Position numbers and translations under genes: made by a program
Shown: one piece after another, positions 1-13,252 of the stretch
How the letters are laid out: each line of letters begins with the position of its first letter
Numbering within the stretch: the stretch's first letter is position 1
NCBI GenBank assembly: GCA_037954325.1
Contig: JBBMNZ010000015.1
Location: forward strand, 1 to 64,000
Source: Fistularia commersonii
Lineage: Eukaryota > Chordata > Actinopteri > Syngnathiformes > Fistulariidae
Direction of reading: 5' to 3'
DNA: 64,000 bases
The notes under the pieces: model-generated
Told to the model about the DNA's origin: nothing
The model's database searches: none
The model's input: the letters and a program-made list of their open reading frames with translations, nothing else

Positions 1-2820
1 CTAGAAAGGAATCTTTAGTTATTGACACTCTGTTGCAAAAAAGCTTCAACTAATGTGAGATAAACACTTTTTGACCGTATGGCTATATCTTTTCAAAATG
101 TTGCAGGATCACAATGATTTTGACTTATATTATGCAGAATCAAGCCCTTTTCAACATATTTCAGCACCAGCAAGCTGCTAGAAAGGAATCTTTAGTTATT
201 GACACTCTTTATCAAAAAAGCTTCAACTCAGTGAGATAAACACTTTTTGACCGTATGGCTATATCTTTTCAAAATGTTGCAGGATCACAATGATTTTGAC
301 TTATATTATGCAGAATCAAGCCCTTTTCAACATATTTCAGCACCAGCAAGCTGCTAGAAAGGAATATTTAGTTATTGACACTCTTTATCAAAAAAGCTTC
401 AACTCAGTGAGATAAACACTTTTTGACCGTATGGCTATATCTTTTCAAAATGTTGCAGGATCACAATGATTTTGACTTATATTATGCAGAATCAAGCCCT
501 TTTCAACATATTTCAGCACCAGCAAGCTGCTAGAAAGGAATCTTTAGTTATTGACACTCTTTATCAAAAAAGCTTCAACTCAGTGAGATAAACACTTTTT
601 GACCGTATGGCTATATCTTTTCAAAATGTTGCAGGATCACAATGAATTTGACTTATATTATGCAGAATCAAGCCCTTTTCAACATATTTCAGCACCAGCA
701 AGCTGCTAGAAAGGAATCTTTAGTTATTGACACTCTGTTGCAAAAAAGCTACAACTAATGTGAGATAAACACTTTTTGACCGTATGGCTATATCTTTTCA
801 AAATGTTGCAGGATCACAATGATTTTGACTTATATTATGCAGAATCAAGCCCTTTTCAACATATTTCAGCACCAGCAAGCTGCTAGAAAGGAATCTTTAG
901 TTATTGACACTCTGTTGCAAAAAAGCTTCAACTCAGTGAGATAAACACTTTTTGACCGTATGGCTATATCTTTTCAAAATGTTGCCTGGATCACAATGAT
1001 TTTGACTTATATTATGCAGAATCAAGCCCTTTTCAACATATTTCAGCACCAGCAAGCTGCTAGAAAGGAATCTTTAGTTATTGACACTCTTTATCAAAAA
1101 AGCTTCAACTCAGTGAGATAAACACTTTTTGACCGTATGGCTATATCTTTTCAAAATGTTGCAGGATCACAATGATTTTGACTTATATTATGCAGAATCA
1201 AGCCCTTTTCAACATATTTCAGCATCAGCAAGCTGCTAGAAAGGAATATTTAGTTATTGACACTCTTTATCAAAAAAGCTTCAACTCAGTGAGATAAACA
1301 CTTTTTGACCGTATGGCTATATCTTTTCAAAATGTTGCAGGATCACAATGATTTTGACTTATATTATGCAGAATCAAGCCCTTTTCAACATATTTCAGCA
1401 CCAGCAAGCTGCTAGAAAGGAATCTTTAGTTATTGACATTCTTTATCAAAAAAGCTTCAACTCAGTGAGATAAACACTTTTTGACCGTATGGCTATATCT
1501 TTTCAAAATGTTGCAGGATCACAATGATTTTGACTTATATTATGCAGAATAAAGCCCTTTTCAACATATTTCAGCACCAGCAAGCTGCTAGAAAGGAATC
1601 TTTAGTTATTGACATTCTTTATCAAAAAAGCTTCAACTCAGTGAGATAAACACTTTTTGACCGTATGGCTATATTTTTTCAAAATGTTGCAGGATCACAA
1701 TGATTTTGACTTATATTATGCAGAATCAAGCCCTTTTCAACATATTTCAGCACCAGCAAGCTGCTAGAAAGGAATCTTTAGTTATTGACACTCTGTTGCA
1801 AAAAAGCTTCAACTCAGTGAGATAAACACTTTTTGACCGTATGGCTATATCGTTTCAAAATGTTGCAGGATCACAATGATTTTGACTTATATTATGCAGA
1901 ATCAAGCCCTTTTCAACATATTTCAGCACCAGCAAGCTGCTAGAAAGGAATCTTTAGTTATTGACACTCTTTATCAAAAAAGCTTCAACTCAGTGAGATA
2001 AACACTTTTTGACCGTATGGCTATATCTTTTCAAAATGTTGCAGGATCACAATGATTTTGACTTATATTATGCAGAATCAAGCCCTTTTCAACATATTTC
2101 AGCACCAGCAAGCTGCTAGAAAGGAATCTTTAGTTATCGACACTCTGTTGCAAAAAAGCTTCAACTCAGTGAGATAAACACTTTTTGACCGTATGGCTAT
2201 ATCTTTTCAAAATGTTGCAGGATCACAATGATTTTGACTTATATTATGCAGAATCAAGCCCTTTTCAACATATTTCAGCACCAGCAAGCTGCTAGAAAGG
2301 AATCTTTAGTTATTGGACACTCTGTTGCAAAAAAGCTTCAACTCAGTGAGATAAACACTTTTTGACCGTATGGCTATATCTTTTCAAAATGTTGCAGGAT
2401 CACAATGATTTTGACTTATATTATGCAGAATCAAGCCCTTTTTAACATATTTCAGCACCAGCAAGCTGCTAGAAAGGAATCTTTAGTTATTGACACTCTG
2501 TTGCAAAAAAAGCTTCAACTCAGTGAGATAAACACTTTTTGACCGTATGGCTATATCTTTTCAAAATGTTGCAGGATCACAATGATTTTGACTTATATTA
2601 TGCAGAATCAAGCCCTTTTCAACATATTTCAGCACCAGCAAGCTGCTAGAAAGGAATCTTTAGTTATTGACACTCTGTTGCAAAAAAGCTTCAACTCAGT
2701 GAGATAAACACTTTTTGACCGTATGGCTATATCTTTTCAAATGTTGCAGGATCACAATGATTTTGACTTATATTATGCAGAATCAAGCCCTTTTCAACAT
2801 ATTTCAGCACCAGCAAGCTG
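1..2820. repeat. Family A 16-monomer higher-order repeat, copy 1 (2,820 bp)
   Basis: The sequence at 2821 restarts exactly as at 1, giving a 16-unit period of 2,820 bp. The four bases above 16 x 176 are accounted for by visible one-base indels in this copy (five gains and one loss). The order of A1/A2 sub-types along the copy is 2-1-1-1-2-2-1-1-1-1-2-1-2-2-2-2, which works as a barcode. Private markers include GGAATATTTAG near 361 and 1243, AGCATCAGC near 1221 and AGAATAAAGCCC near 1547. The true left boundary of the unit lies outside the window. Confidence 0.93.
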
Positions 2821-4734
2821 CTAGAAAGGAATCTTTAGTTATTGACACTCTGTTGCAAAAAAGCTTCAACTAATGTGAGATAAACACTTTTTGACCGTAT
2901 GGCTATATCTTTTCAAAATGTTGCAGGATCACAATGATTTTGACTTATATTATGCAGAATCAAGCCCTTTTCAACATATTTCAGCACCAGCAAGCTGCTA
3001 GAAAGGAATCTTTAGTTATTGACACTCTTTATCAAAAAAGCTTCAACTCAGTGAGATAAACACTTTTTGACCGTATGGCTATATCTTTTCAAAATGTTGC
3101 AGGATCACAATGATTTTGACTTATATTATGCAGAATCAAGCCCTTTTCAACATATTTCAGCACCAGCAAGCTGCTAGAAAGGAATATTTAGTTATTGACA
3201 CTCTTTATCAAAAAAGCTTCAACTCAGTGAGATAAACACTTTTTGACCGTATGGCTATATCTTTTCAAAATGTTGCAGGATCACAATGATTTTGACTTAT
3301 ATTATGCAGAATCAAGCCCTTTTCAACATATTTCAGCACCAGCAAGCTGCTAGAAAGGAATCTTTAGTTATTGACACTCTTTATCAAAAAAGCTTCAACT
3401 CAGTGAGATAAACACTTTTTGACCGTATGGCTATATCTTTTCAAAATGTTGCAGGATCACAATGATTTTGACTTATATTATGCAGAATCAAGCCCTTTTC
3501 AACATATTTCAGCACCAGCAAGCTGCTAGAAAGGAATCTTTAGTTATTGACACTCTGTTGCAAAAAAGCTACAACTAATGTGAGATAAACACTTTTTGAC
3601 CGTATGGCTATATCTTTTCAAAATGTTGCAGGATCACAATGATTTTGACTTATATTATGCAGAATCAAGCCCTTTTCAACATATTTCAGCACCAGCAAGC
3701 TGCTAGAAAGGAATCTTTAGTTATTGACACTCTGTTGCAAAAAAGCTTCAACTCAGTGAGATAAACACTTTTTGACCGTATGGCTATATCTTTTCAAAAT
3801 GTTGCCTGGATCACAATGATTTTGACTTATATTATGCAGAATCAAGCCCTTTTCAACATATTTCAGCACCAGCAAGCTGCTAGAAAGGAATCTTTAGTTA
3901 TTGACACTCTTTATCAAAAAAGCTTCAACTCAGTGAGATAAACACTTTTTGACCGTATGGCTATATCTTTTCAAAATGTTGCAGGATCACAATGATTTTG
4001 ACTTATATTATGCAGAATCAAGCCCTTTTCAACATATTTCAGCATCAGCAAGCTGCTAGAAAGGAATATTTAGTTATTGACACTCTTTATCAAAAAAGCT
4101 TCAACTCAGTGAGATAAACACTTTTTGACCGTATGGCTATATCTTTTCAAAATGTTGCAGGATCACAATGATTTTGACTTATATTATGCAGAATCAAGCC
4201 CTTTTCAACATATTTCAGCACCAGCAAGCTGCTAGAAAGGAATCTTTAGTTATTGACATTCTTTATCAAAAAAGCTTCAACTCAGTGAGATAAACACTTT
4301 TTGACCGTATGGCTATATCTTTTCAAAATGTTGCAGGATCACAATGATTTTGACTTATATTATGCAGAATAAAGCCCTTTTCAACATATTTCAGCACCAG
4401 CAAGCTGCTAGAAAGGAATCTTTAGTTATTGACATTCTTTATCAAAAAAGCTTCAACTCAGTGAGATAAACACTTTTTGACCGTATGGCTATATTTTTTC
4501 AAAATGTTGCAGGATCACAATGATTTTGACTTATATTATGCAGAATCAAGCCCTTTTCAACATATTTCAGCACCAGCAAGCTGCTAGAAAGGAATCTTTA
4601 GTTATTGACACTCTGTTGCAAAAAAGCTTCAACTCAGTGAGATAAACACTTTTTGACCGTATGGCTATATCTTTTCAAAATGTTGCAGGATCACAATGAT
4701 TTTGACTTATATTATGCAGAATCAAGCCCTTTTT
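2821..4734. repeat. Family A 16-mer higher-order repeat, copy 2 (partial)
   Basis: This repeats 1-1914 at an offset of 2,820 bp. I see two substitutions before the end: 645 A versus 3465 T, and 1852 G versus 4672 T. All the odd indels are shared, which shows descent from one duplication rather than convergence. At about 4734 the copy leaves the barcode of copy 1: the next monomer is A2 where copy 1 has A1. The last five or so monomers of the ancestral unit are therefore missing or were replaced by the trimer expansion that follows. Confidence 0.92.
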
Positions 4735-4740
4735 AACATA

Positions 4741-5796
4741 TTTCAGCACCAGCAAGCTGCTAGAAAGGAATCTTTAGTTATTGACACTCTGTTGCAAAAA
4801 AGCTTCAACTCAGTGAGATAAACACTTTTTGACCGTATGGCTATATCTTTTCAAAATGTTGCAGGATCACAATGATTTTGACTTATATTATGCAGAATAA
4901 AGCCCTTTTCAACATATTTCAGCACCAGCAAGCTGCTAGAAAGGAATCTTTAGTTATTGACATTCTTTATCAAAAAAGCTTCAACTCAGTGAGATAAACA
5001 CTTTTTGACCGTATGGCTATATCTTTTCAAAATGTTGCAGGATCACAATGATTTTGACTTATATTATGCAGAATCAAGCCCTTTTCAACATATTTCAGCA
5101 CCAGCAAGCTGCTAGAAAGGAATCTTTAGTTATTGACACTCTGTTGCAAAAAAGCTTCAACTCAGTGAGATAAACACTTTTTGACCGTATGGCTATATCT
5201 TTTCAAAATGTTGCAGGATCACAATGATTTTGACTTATATTATGCAGAATCAAGCCCTTTTTAACATATTTCAGCACCAGCAAGCTGCTAGAAAGGAATC
5301 TTTAGTTATTGACACTCTGTTGCAAAAAAGCTTCAACTCAGTGAGATAAACACTTTTTGACCGTATGGCTATATCTTTTCAAAATGTTGCAGGATCACAA
5401 TGATTTTGACTTATATTATGCAGAATAAAGCCCTTTTCAACATATTTCAGCACCAGCAAGCTGCTAGAAAGGAATCTTTAGTTATTGACATTCTTTATCA
5501 AAAAAGCTTCAACTCAGTGAGATAAACACTTTTTGACCGTATGGCTATATCTTTTCAAAATGTTGCAGGATCACAATGATTTTGACTTATATTATGCAGA
5601 ATCAAGCCCTTTTCAACATATTTCAGCACCAGCAAGCTGCTAGAAAGGAATCTTTAGTTATTGACACTCTGTTGCAAAAAAGCTTCAACTCAGTGAGATA
5701 AACACTTTTTGACCGTATGGCTATATCTTTTCAAAATGTTGCAGGATCACAATGATTTTGACTTATATTATGCAGAATCAAGCCCTTTTCAACATA
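4741..5796. repeat. Family A trimer duplication (2 x 528 bp)
   Basis: Two adjacent three-monomer blocks, about 4741-5268 and 5269-5796, share the same ordered markers: an A2 unit, a unit with AGAATAAAGCCC (4896 and 5425) followed by GACATTCTTTATC, then a unit with CTTTTTAACATA. The marker CAAGCCC sits at 4723 and 5251, exactly 528 bp apart. The preceding stretch 4213-4740 is a more distant third copy with a different variant set. After about 5780 the third marker is absent, so the series ends there. Confidence 0.88.
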
Positions 5797-8190
5797 TTTC
5801 AGCACCAGCAAGCTGCTAGAAAGGAATCTTTAGTTATTGACACTCTGTTGCAAAAAAGCTTCAACTCAGTGAGATAAACACTTTTTGACCGTATGGCTAT
5901 ATCTTTTCAAAATGTTGCAGGATCACAATGATTTTGACTTATATTATGCAGAATCAAGCCCTTTTTAACATATTTCAGCACCAGCAAGCTGCTAGAAAGG
6001 AATCTTTAGTTATTGACACTCTGTTGCAAAAAATCTTCAACTCAGTGAGATAAACACTTTTTGACCGTATGGCTATATCTTTTCAAAATGTTGCAGGATC
6101 ACAATGATTTTGACTTATATTATGCAGAATCAAGCCCTTTTCAACATATTTCAGCACCAGCAAGCTGCTAGAAAGGAATCTTTAGTTATCGACACTCTGT
6201 TGCAAAAAAGCTTCAACTCAGTGAGATAAACACTTTTTGACCGTATGGCTATATCTTTTCAAAATGTTGCAGGATCACAATGATTTTGACTTATATTATG
6301 CAGAATCAAGCCCTTTTCAACATATTTCAGCACCAGCAAGCTGCTAGAAAGGAATCTTTAGTTATTGACACTCTGTTGCAAAAAAGCTTCAACTCAGTGA
6401 GATAAACACTTTTTGACCGTATGGCTATATCTTTTCAAAATGTTGCAGGATCACAATGATTTTGACTTATATTATGCAGAATCAAGCCCTTTTCAACATA
6501 TTTCAGCACCAGCAAGCTGCTAGAAAGGAATCTTTAGTTATTGACACTCTGTTGCAAAAAAGCTTCAACTCAGTGAGATAAACACTTTTTGACCGTATGG
6601 CTATATCTTTTCAAAATGTTGCAGGATCACAATGATTTTGACTTATATTATGCAGAATCAAGCCCTTTTCAACATATTTCAGCACCAGCAAGCTGCTAGA
6701 AAGGAATATTTAGTTATTGACACTCTTTATCAAAAAAGCTTCAACTCAGTGAGATAAACACTTTTTGACCGTATGGCTATATCTTTTCAAAATGTTGCAG
6801 GATCACAATGATTTTGACTTATATTATGCAGAATCAAGCCCTTTTCAACATATTTCAGCACCAGCAAGCTGCTAGAAAGGAATCTTTAGTTATTGACATT
6901 CTTTATCAAAAAAGCTTCAACTCAGTGAGATAAACACTTTTTGACCGTATGGCTATATCTTTTCAAAATGTTGCAGGATCACAATGATTTTAACTTATAT
7001 TATGCAGAATAAAGCCCTTTTCAACATATTTCAGCACCAGCAAGCTGCTAGAAAGGAATCTTTAGTTATTGACATTCTTTATCAAAAAAGCTTCAACTCA
7101 GTGAGATAAACACTTTTTGACCGTATGGCTATATCTTTTCAAAATGTTGCAGGATCACAATGATTTTGACTTATATTATGCAGAATCAAGCCCTTTTCAA
7201 CATATTTCAGCACCAGCAAGCTGCTAGAAAGGAATCTTTAGTTATTGACACTCTGTTGCAAAAAAGCTTCAACTCAGTGAGATAAACACTTTTTGACCGT
7301 ATGGCTATATCTTTTCAAAATGTTGCAGGATCACAATGATTTTGACTTATATTATGCAGAATCAAGCCCTTTTCAACATATTTCAACACCAGCAAGCTGC
7401 TAGAAAGGAATCTTTAGTTATTGACACTCTGTTGCAAAAAAGCTTAAACTCAGTGAGATAAACACTTTTTGACCGTATGGCTATATCTTTTCAAAATGTT
7501 GCAGGATCACAATGATTTTGACTTATATTATGCAGAATCAAGCCCTTTTCAACATATTTCAGCACCAGCAAGCTGCTAGAAAGGAATCTTTAGTTATTGA
7601 CACTCTTTATCAAAAAAGCTTCAACTCAGTGAGATAAACACTTTTTGACCGTATGGCTATATCTTTTCAAAATGTTGCAGGATCACAATGATTTTGACTT
7701 ATATTATGCAGAATCAAGCCCTTTTCAACATATTTCAGCACCAGCAAGCTGCTAGAAAGGAATCTTTAGTTATTGACACTCTGTTGCAAAAAAGCTTCAA
7801 CTCAGTGAGATAAACACTTTTTGACCGTATGGCTATATCTTTTCAAAATGTTGCAGGATCACAATGATTTTGACTTATATTATGCAGAATCAAGCCCTTT
7901 TCAACATATTTCAGCACCAGCAAGCTGCTAGAAAGGAATCTTTAGTTATTGACACTCTGTTGCAAAAAAGCTTCAACTCAGTGAGATAAACACTTTTTGA
8001 CCGTATGGCTATATCTTTTCAAAATGTTGCAGGATCACAATGATTTTGACTTATATTATGCAGAATCAAGCCCTTTTCAACATATTTCAGCACCAGCAAG
8101 CTGCTAGAAAGGAATCTTTAGTTATTGACACTCTGTTGCAAAAAAGCTTCAACTCAGTGAGATAAACACTTTTTGACCGTATGGCTATAT
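5797..8190. repeat. Family A right-hand segment up to the family switch
   Basis: About 13.5 further A monomers with sub-type order 2-2-2-2-2-1-1-1-2-2-1-2-2-2. The part around 6660-7250 resembles 1200-1790 at an offset of 5,460 bp: GGAATATTTAG at 6703 against 1243, and AGAATAAAGCCC near 7007 against 1547. It adds private changes such as TTTTAACTTAT near 6990 and TTTCAACACC near 7382. The last units before the junction are ordinary A2 monomers with no sign of decay. Confidence 0.85.
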
Positions 8191-8191
8191 A
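8181..8191. other. In-phase junction between satellite families A and B
   Basis: The sequence left of here is family A (GATAAACACTTTTTGACCGT). From 8191 on it is family B (ATTGTGAACATGTGAAGG, then the B-specific CAGAATCATGTCC). The shared string ATGGCTATAT at 8181-8190 occurs in both families at the same place in the monomer, so one chimeric monomer joins them without loss of register. No target-site duplication, filler or unique DNA lies between. The simplest reading is homologous exchange between A and B arrays. Confidence 0.93.
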
Positions 8192-9911
8192 TTGTGAACA
8201 TGTGAAGGGATTGCACTGAATTTGACATATATTGTGCAGAATCATGTCCTAAACAACATATTTCAACAGCAGAAACCAGCTTGATGAAATTCAAAAGTTA
8301 TTGCCACTCCTAATCAAAAACGCTTCAACTCGGTGAGATAAGCACTTTTTGAACGAATGGCTATATCTTGTGAACCTGTGAAGGGATTACAGTAAATTTG
8401 ACATATATTGTGCAGAATCATTTCCTAAACAACATATTTCAACAGCAGAAACCAGCTTGATGAAATTCAACAGTTATTGCCACTCCTAATCAAAAACGCT
8501 TCAACTCGGTGAGATAAGCACTTTTTGAACGAATGGCTATATCTTGTGAACCTGTGAAGGGATTACACTAAATTTAACATATATTGTGCAGAACCATGTC
8601 CTAAAAAAACTTATTTCAACAGCAGACACCAGCTTAATGAAATTCAAAAGTTATTGCCACTCCTAAACAAAAACTCTTCAACTCGGTGAGATAAGCACTT
8701 TTGAACGAATGGCTATATCTTGTGAACCTGTGAAGGGATTACAATAAATTTGACATATATCGTGCAGATTCATGTCCTAAACAACATATTTCAACAGCAG
8801 AAACCAGCTTGATGAAATTCAAAAGTTATTACCACTCCTGATCAAAAACGCTCCAACTCGATGAGATAAGCGCTTTTTGAACCTATGGCTATAGCTTTCA
8901 TTCTTGTTGCTGGATTACACTGAATTTGACATATATTGTGCAGAATCATGTCCTAAACAACATATTTCAACAGCAGAAACCAGCTTGATGAAATTCAAAA
9001 GTTATTGCCACTCCTAAACAAAAACGCTTCAACTCGGTGAGATAAGCACTTTTGAACGAATGGCTATATCTTTTGAACCTGTGAAGGGATTACACTAAAT
9101 TTGACATATATTTTGCTGAATAATGTCCTAAAAAACATATTCAACAGCAGAAACCAGCTTAATGAAATTCAAAAGTTATTGCCACTCCTAATCGAAAACG
9201 CTTCAACTCGGTGGGATAAGCACTTTTTGAACGAATGGCTTTATCTTGTGAATCTATGAAGGGATTACACTAAATTGGACATATATTGTGCAGAATCATG
9301 TCCTAAACAACATATTTCAACAGCAGAAACCAGCTTGATGAAATTCAAAAATTATATCCACTCCTAATCAAAAACGCTTCAACTCGGTGAGATAAGCACT
9401 TTTTGAACGAATGGCTATATCTTGTGAACCTGTGAAGGGATTACACTAAATTTGACACATATTGTGTAGAATCATGTCCTAAAAAACATATTTCAACAGC
9501 AGAAACCAGCTTGATGAAATTCAAAAGTTATTGCCACTCCTAAACAAAAACTCTTCAACTCGGTGAGATAAGCACTTTTGAACGAATGGCTATATATTGT
9601 GAACCTGTGAAGGGATTACACTAAATTTGACATATATTGTGCAGAATCATGTCCTAAACAACATATTTCAACAGCAGAAAACAGCTTGATGAAATTCAAA
9701 AGTTATTGCCACTCCTAGTCAAAAACACTCCAACTCGATGAGATAAGCGCTTTTTGACACTATGGCTATATCTTTCAAACTTGTTGCTGGATTACACTGA
9801 ATTTGACTTATATTGTGCAGATTCATGTCCTAAACAACATATTTCAACAGCAGAAACCAGCTTGATGAAATTCAAAAGTTAATACCACTCCTAAACAAAA
9901 ACACTTCAACT
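8191..9911. repeat. Irregular family B monomers next to the A/B junction
   Basis: Roughly ten B units with many private changes seen once or rarely: CATTTCCTAAAC near 8419, CCTAAAAAAACTTATTTC near 8600, ATAGCTTTCATTCTTG near 8890, ATAATGTCCTAAAAAAC near 9120, and CTATGAAGGG near 9254. From about 9540 the order of variants parallels 12880 onward at an offset of 3,341 bp, but with more differences than the block to its right. This looks like an older, less homogenised margin of the B array. Confidence 0.8.
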
Positions 9912-12900
9912 CGGTGAGATAAGCACTTTTGAACGAATGGCTGTATCTTTTGAACCTGTGAAGGGATTACACTAAATTTGACATAAATTGTGCAAAATCA
10001 TGTCCTAAACAACATAGTTCAACAGCAGATACCAGCTTGATGAAATTCAAAAGTTATTGCCACTCCTAGTCATAAACGCTTCAACTCGGTGAGATAAGCA
10101 CTTTTTGAACGAATGGCTATATCTTGTGAACCTGTGAAGGGATTACACTGAATTTGACACATATTGTGCAGAATCATGTCCTAAACAACATATTTCAACA
10201 GCAGACACCAGCTTGATGAAATTCAAAAGTTATTGTCGCTCCTAATCAAAAACGCCTCAACTCGGTGAGATAAGCACTTTTTGAACGAATGGCTATATCT
10301 TGTGAACCTGTGAAGGGATTACACTAAATTTGACATATATTGTGCAGAATCATGTCCTAAACAACATATTTCAACAGCAGAAACCAGCTTGATGAAATTC
10401 AAAAGTTATAGCCACTCCTAATCAAAAACGCTTCAACTCGGTGAGATAAGCACTTTTTGAACGAATGGCTATATCTTGTGAACCTGTCAAGGGATTACAG
10501 TAAATTAGACATATATTGTGCAGAATCATGTCCTAAACAACATATTTCAACAGCAGAAACCAGCTTGATGAAATTCAAAAGTTATTGCCACTCCTAATCA
10601 AAAACGCTTCAACTCGGTGAGATAAGCACTTTTTGAACGAATGGCTATATCTTGTGAACCTGTGAAGGGATTACACTAAATTTGACATATATTGTGCAGA
10701 ATCATGTCCTAAAAAACATATTTCAACAGCAGAAACCAGCTTGATGAAATTCAAAAGTTATTGCCACTCCTAAACAAAAACTCTTCAACTCGGTGAGATA
10801 AGCACTTTTGAACGAATGGCTATATCTTGTGAACCTGTGAAGGGATTACAATAAATTTGACATATATTGTGCAGATTCATGTCCTAAACAACATATTTCA
10901 ACAGCAGAAACCAGCTTGATGAAATTCAAAAGTTATTGCCACTCCTAGTCAAAAACGCTCCAACCCGATGAGATAAGTGCTTTTTGACCCTATGGCTATA
11001 TCTTTCAAACTTGTTGCTGGATTACACTGAATTTGACTTATATTGTGCAGAATCATGACCTACACAACATATTTCAACAGCAGAAACCAGCTTGATGAAA
11101 TTCAAAAGTTATTATCACTCCTAATCAAAAACGCTTCAACTCGGTGAGATAAGCACTTTTTGAACGAATGGCTATATCTTGTGAACCTGTGAAGGGATTA
11201 CACTAAATTTGAAATATATTGTGCAGAATCATGTCCTAAACAACATATTTCAACAGCAGATGCCAGCTTGATGAAATTCAAAAGTTATTGCCACTCCTAA
11301 TCAAAAACGCTTCAACTCGGTGAGATAAGCACTTTTTGAACGAATGGCTATATCTTGTGAACCTGTGAAGGGATTACACTAAATTTGACGTATGTTGTGC
11401 AGATTCATGTCCTAAACAACATATTTCAACAGCAGAAACCAGCTTGATGAAATTCAAAAGTTATTACCACTCCTGATCAAAAACGCTCCAACTCGATGAG
11501 ATAAGCACTTTTTGAACGAATGGCTATATCTTTCAAACTTGTTGCTGGATTACACTGAATTTGACTTATATTGTGCAGAATCATGTCCTAAACAACATAT
11601 TTCAACAGCAGAAACCAGCTAAATGAAATTCAAAAGTTATTGCCACTCCTAATCGAAAACGCTTCAACTCGGTGGGATAAGCACTTTTTGAACGAATGGC
11701 TATATCTTGTTAATCTGTGAAGGGATTACACTAAATTTGACATATATCGTGCAGAATCATGTCCTAAACAACATATTTCAACAGCAGAAGCCAGCTTGAT
11801 GAAATTCAAAAGTTATTGCTACTCCTAAACAAAAACGCTTCAACTCGGTGAGATAAGCGCTTTTTCACCCTATGGCTATATCTTTTGAACCTGTGAAGGG
11901 ATTACATTAAATTTGACATATATTGTGCAGAATCATGTCCTAAACAACATATTTCAACAGCAGATACCAGCTTGATGAAATTCAAAAGTTATTATCACTC
12001 CTAATCAAAAACGCATCAACTCGGTGAGATAAGCACTTTTTGAACGAATGGCTATATCTTGTGAACCTGAGAAGGGATTACACTAAATTTGACATATATT
12101 GTGCAGAATCATGTCCTAAACAACATATTTCAACAGCAGAAACCAGCTTGATGAAATTCAAAAGTTATTGCCACTCCTAATCAAAAACGATTCAACTCGG
12201 TGAGATAAGCACTTTTTGAACGAATGGCTATATCTTGTGAACCTGTGAAGGGATTACACTAAATTAGACATATATTGTGCAGAATCATGTCCTAAACAAC
12301 ATATTTCAACAGCAGAAACCAGCTTGATGAAATTCAAAACTTATTGCCACTCCTAGTCAAAAACGCTCCAAATCGATTAGATAAGTGCTTTTTCAACGAA
12401 TGGCTATATCTTTTAAACTTGTTGCTGGATTACAATGAATTTGACTTATATTTTGCAAAATCATGTCCTAAACAACATATTTCAACAGCAGAAACCAACT
12501 TGATGAAATTCAAAAGTTATTATCATTCATAATCAAAAACGCTTCAACTCGGTGAGATAAGCACTTTTTGAACGAATAGCTATATCTTGTGAACCTGTGA
12601 AGGGATTACAGTAAATTTGACTTATATTGTGCAGAATCATGTCCTAAACAACATATTTCAACAGCAGAAACCAGCTTGATGAAATTCAAAAGTTATTGCC
12701 ACTCCTAATCAAAAACGCTTCAACTCGGTGAGATAAGCACTTTTTGAACGAATGGCTATATCTTGTGAACCAGTGAAGGGATTACACTAAATTTGACACA
12801 TATTGTGCAAAATCATGTCCTAAAAAACATATTTCAACAGCAGAAACCAGCTTGATGAAATTCAAAAGTTATTGCCACTCCTAAACAAAAACTCTTCAAC

Positions 12901-13252
12901 TCGGTGAGATAAGCACTTTTGAACGAATGGCTATATATTGTGAACCTGTGTAGGGATTACACTAAATTTGACATATATTGTGCAGATTCATGTCCTAAAC
13001 ACCATATTTCAACAGCAGAAAACAGCTTGATGAAATTCAAAAGTTATTGCCACTCCTAGTCAAAAACACTCCAACTCGATGAGATAAGCGCTTTTTGACA
13101 CTATGGCTATATCTTTCAAACTTGTTGCTGGATTACACTGAATTTGACTTATATTGTGCAGAATCATGTCCTAAACAACATATTTCAACAGCAGAAACCA
13201 GCTTGATGTAATTCAAAAGTTATTATCACTCCTAATCAAAAACGCTTCAACT
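9912..13252. repeat. Family B 19-monomer higher-order repeat, copy 1 (3,341 bp)
   Basis: At an offset of exactly 3,341 bp every stretch I compared (near 10071, 10921, 12241, 12541 and 13021) matches the next copy base for base, including rare variants such as CCTAGTCATAAACG, TATTGTCGCTCC, ATGACCTACACAAC and GACGTATGTTGTG. B2-type monomers (marker TTGTTGCTGG) lie at 11011, 11539, 12419 and 13122, spaced 3, 5 and 4 monomers. One of them, at 12344-12532, is the variant with an accidental 62-codon open frame. Confidence 0.93.

Larger units (their letters stand above)
1..8190. repeat. Family A satellite array, 176-177 bp monomers
   Basis: Head-to-tail array of about 46 monomers, cut by the left edge of the window. 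The HindIII hexamer AAGCTT recurs at 41, 218, 394 and 570 (spacings 177, 176, 176) and stays in phase to about 8134. Diagnostic stretches are GACCGTATGGCTATATC, TGTTGCAGGATCACAATG and CACCAGCAAGCTGCTAG. Two sub-types differ just before the HindIII site: A1 has CTCTTTATC and A2 has CTCTGTTGC. A few units carry one-base indels (TAATG for CAG after the HindIII site, GCCTGGA near 985, GGACAC near 2317), and one loses the site (AATCTTC near 6033). No reading frame survives across units. A centromeric or pericentromeric role is inferred from unit size and array structure only. Confidence 0.97.

Noticed and set aside
41..8150. Regularly spaced HindIII sites as a functional signal
   Set aside because: AAGCTT recurs because it is part of the family A consensus. 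Some units lose it without any other change, and family B lacks it, so no function is implied.
1..8190. Hairpin formed by CAGCAAGCTG in each family A unit
   Set aside because: The dyad is only 4 bp on each side of AA, too short to claim a structure, and family B replaces it with CAGAAACCAGC, which is not a dyad.
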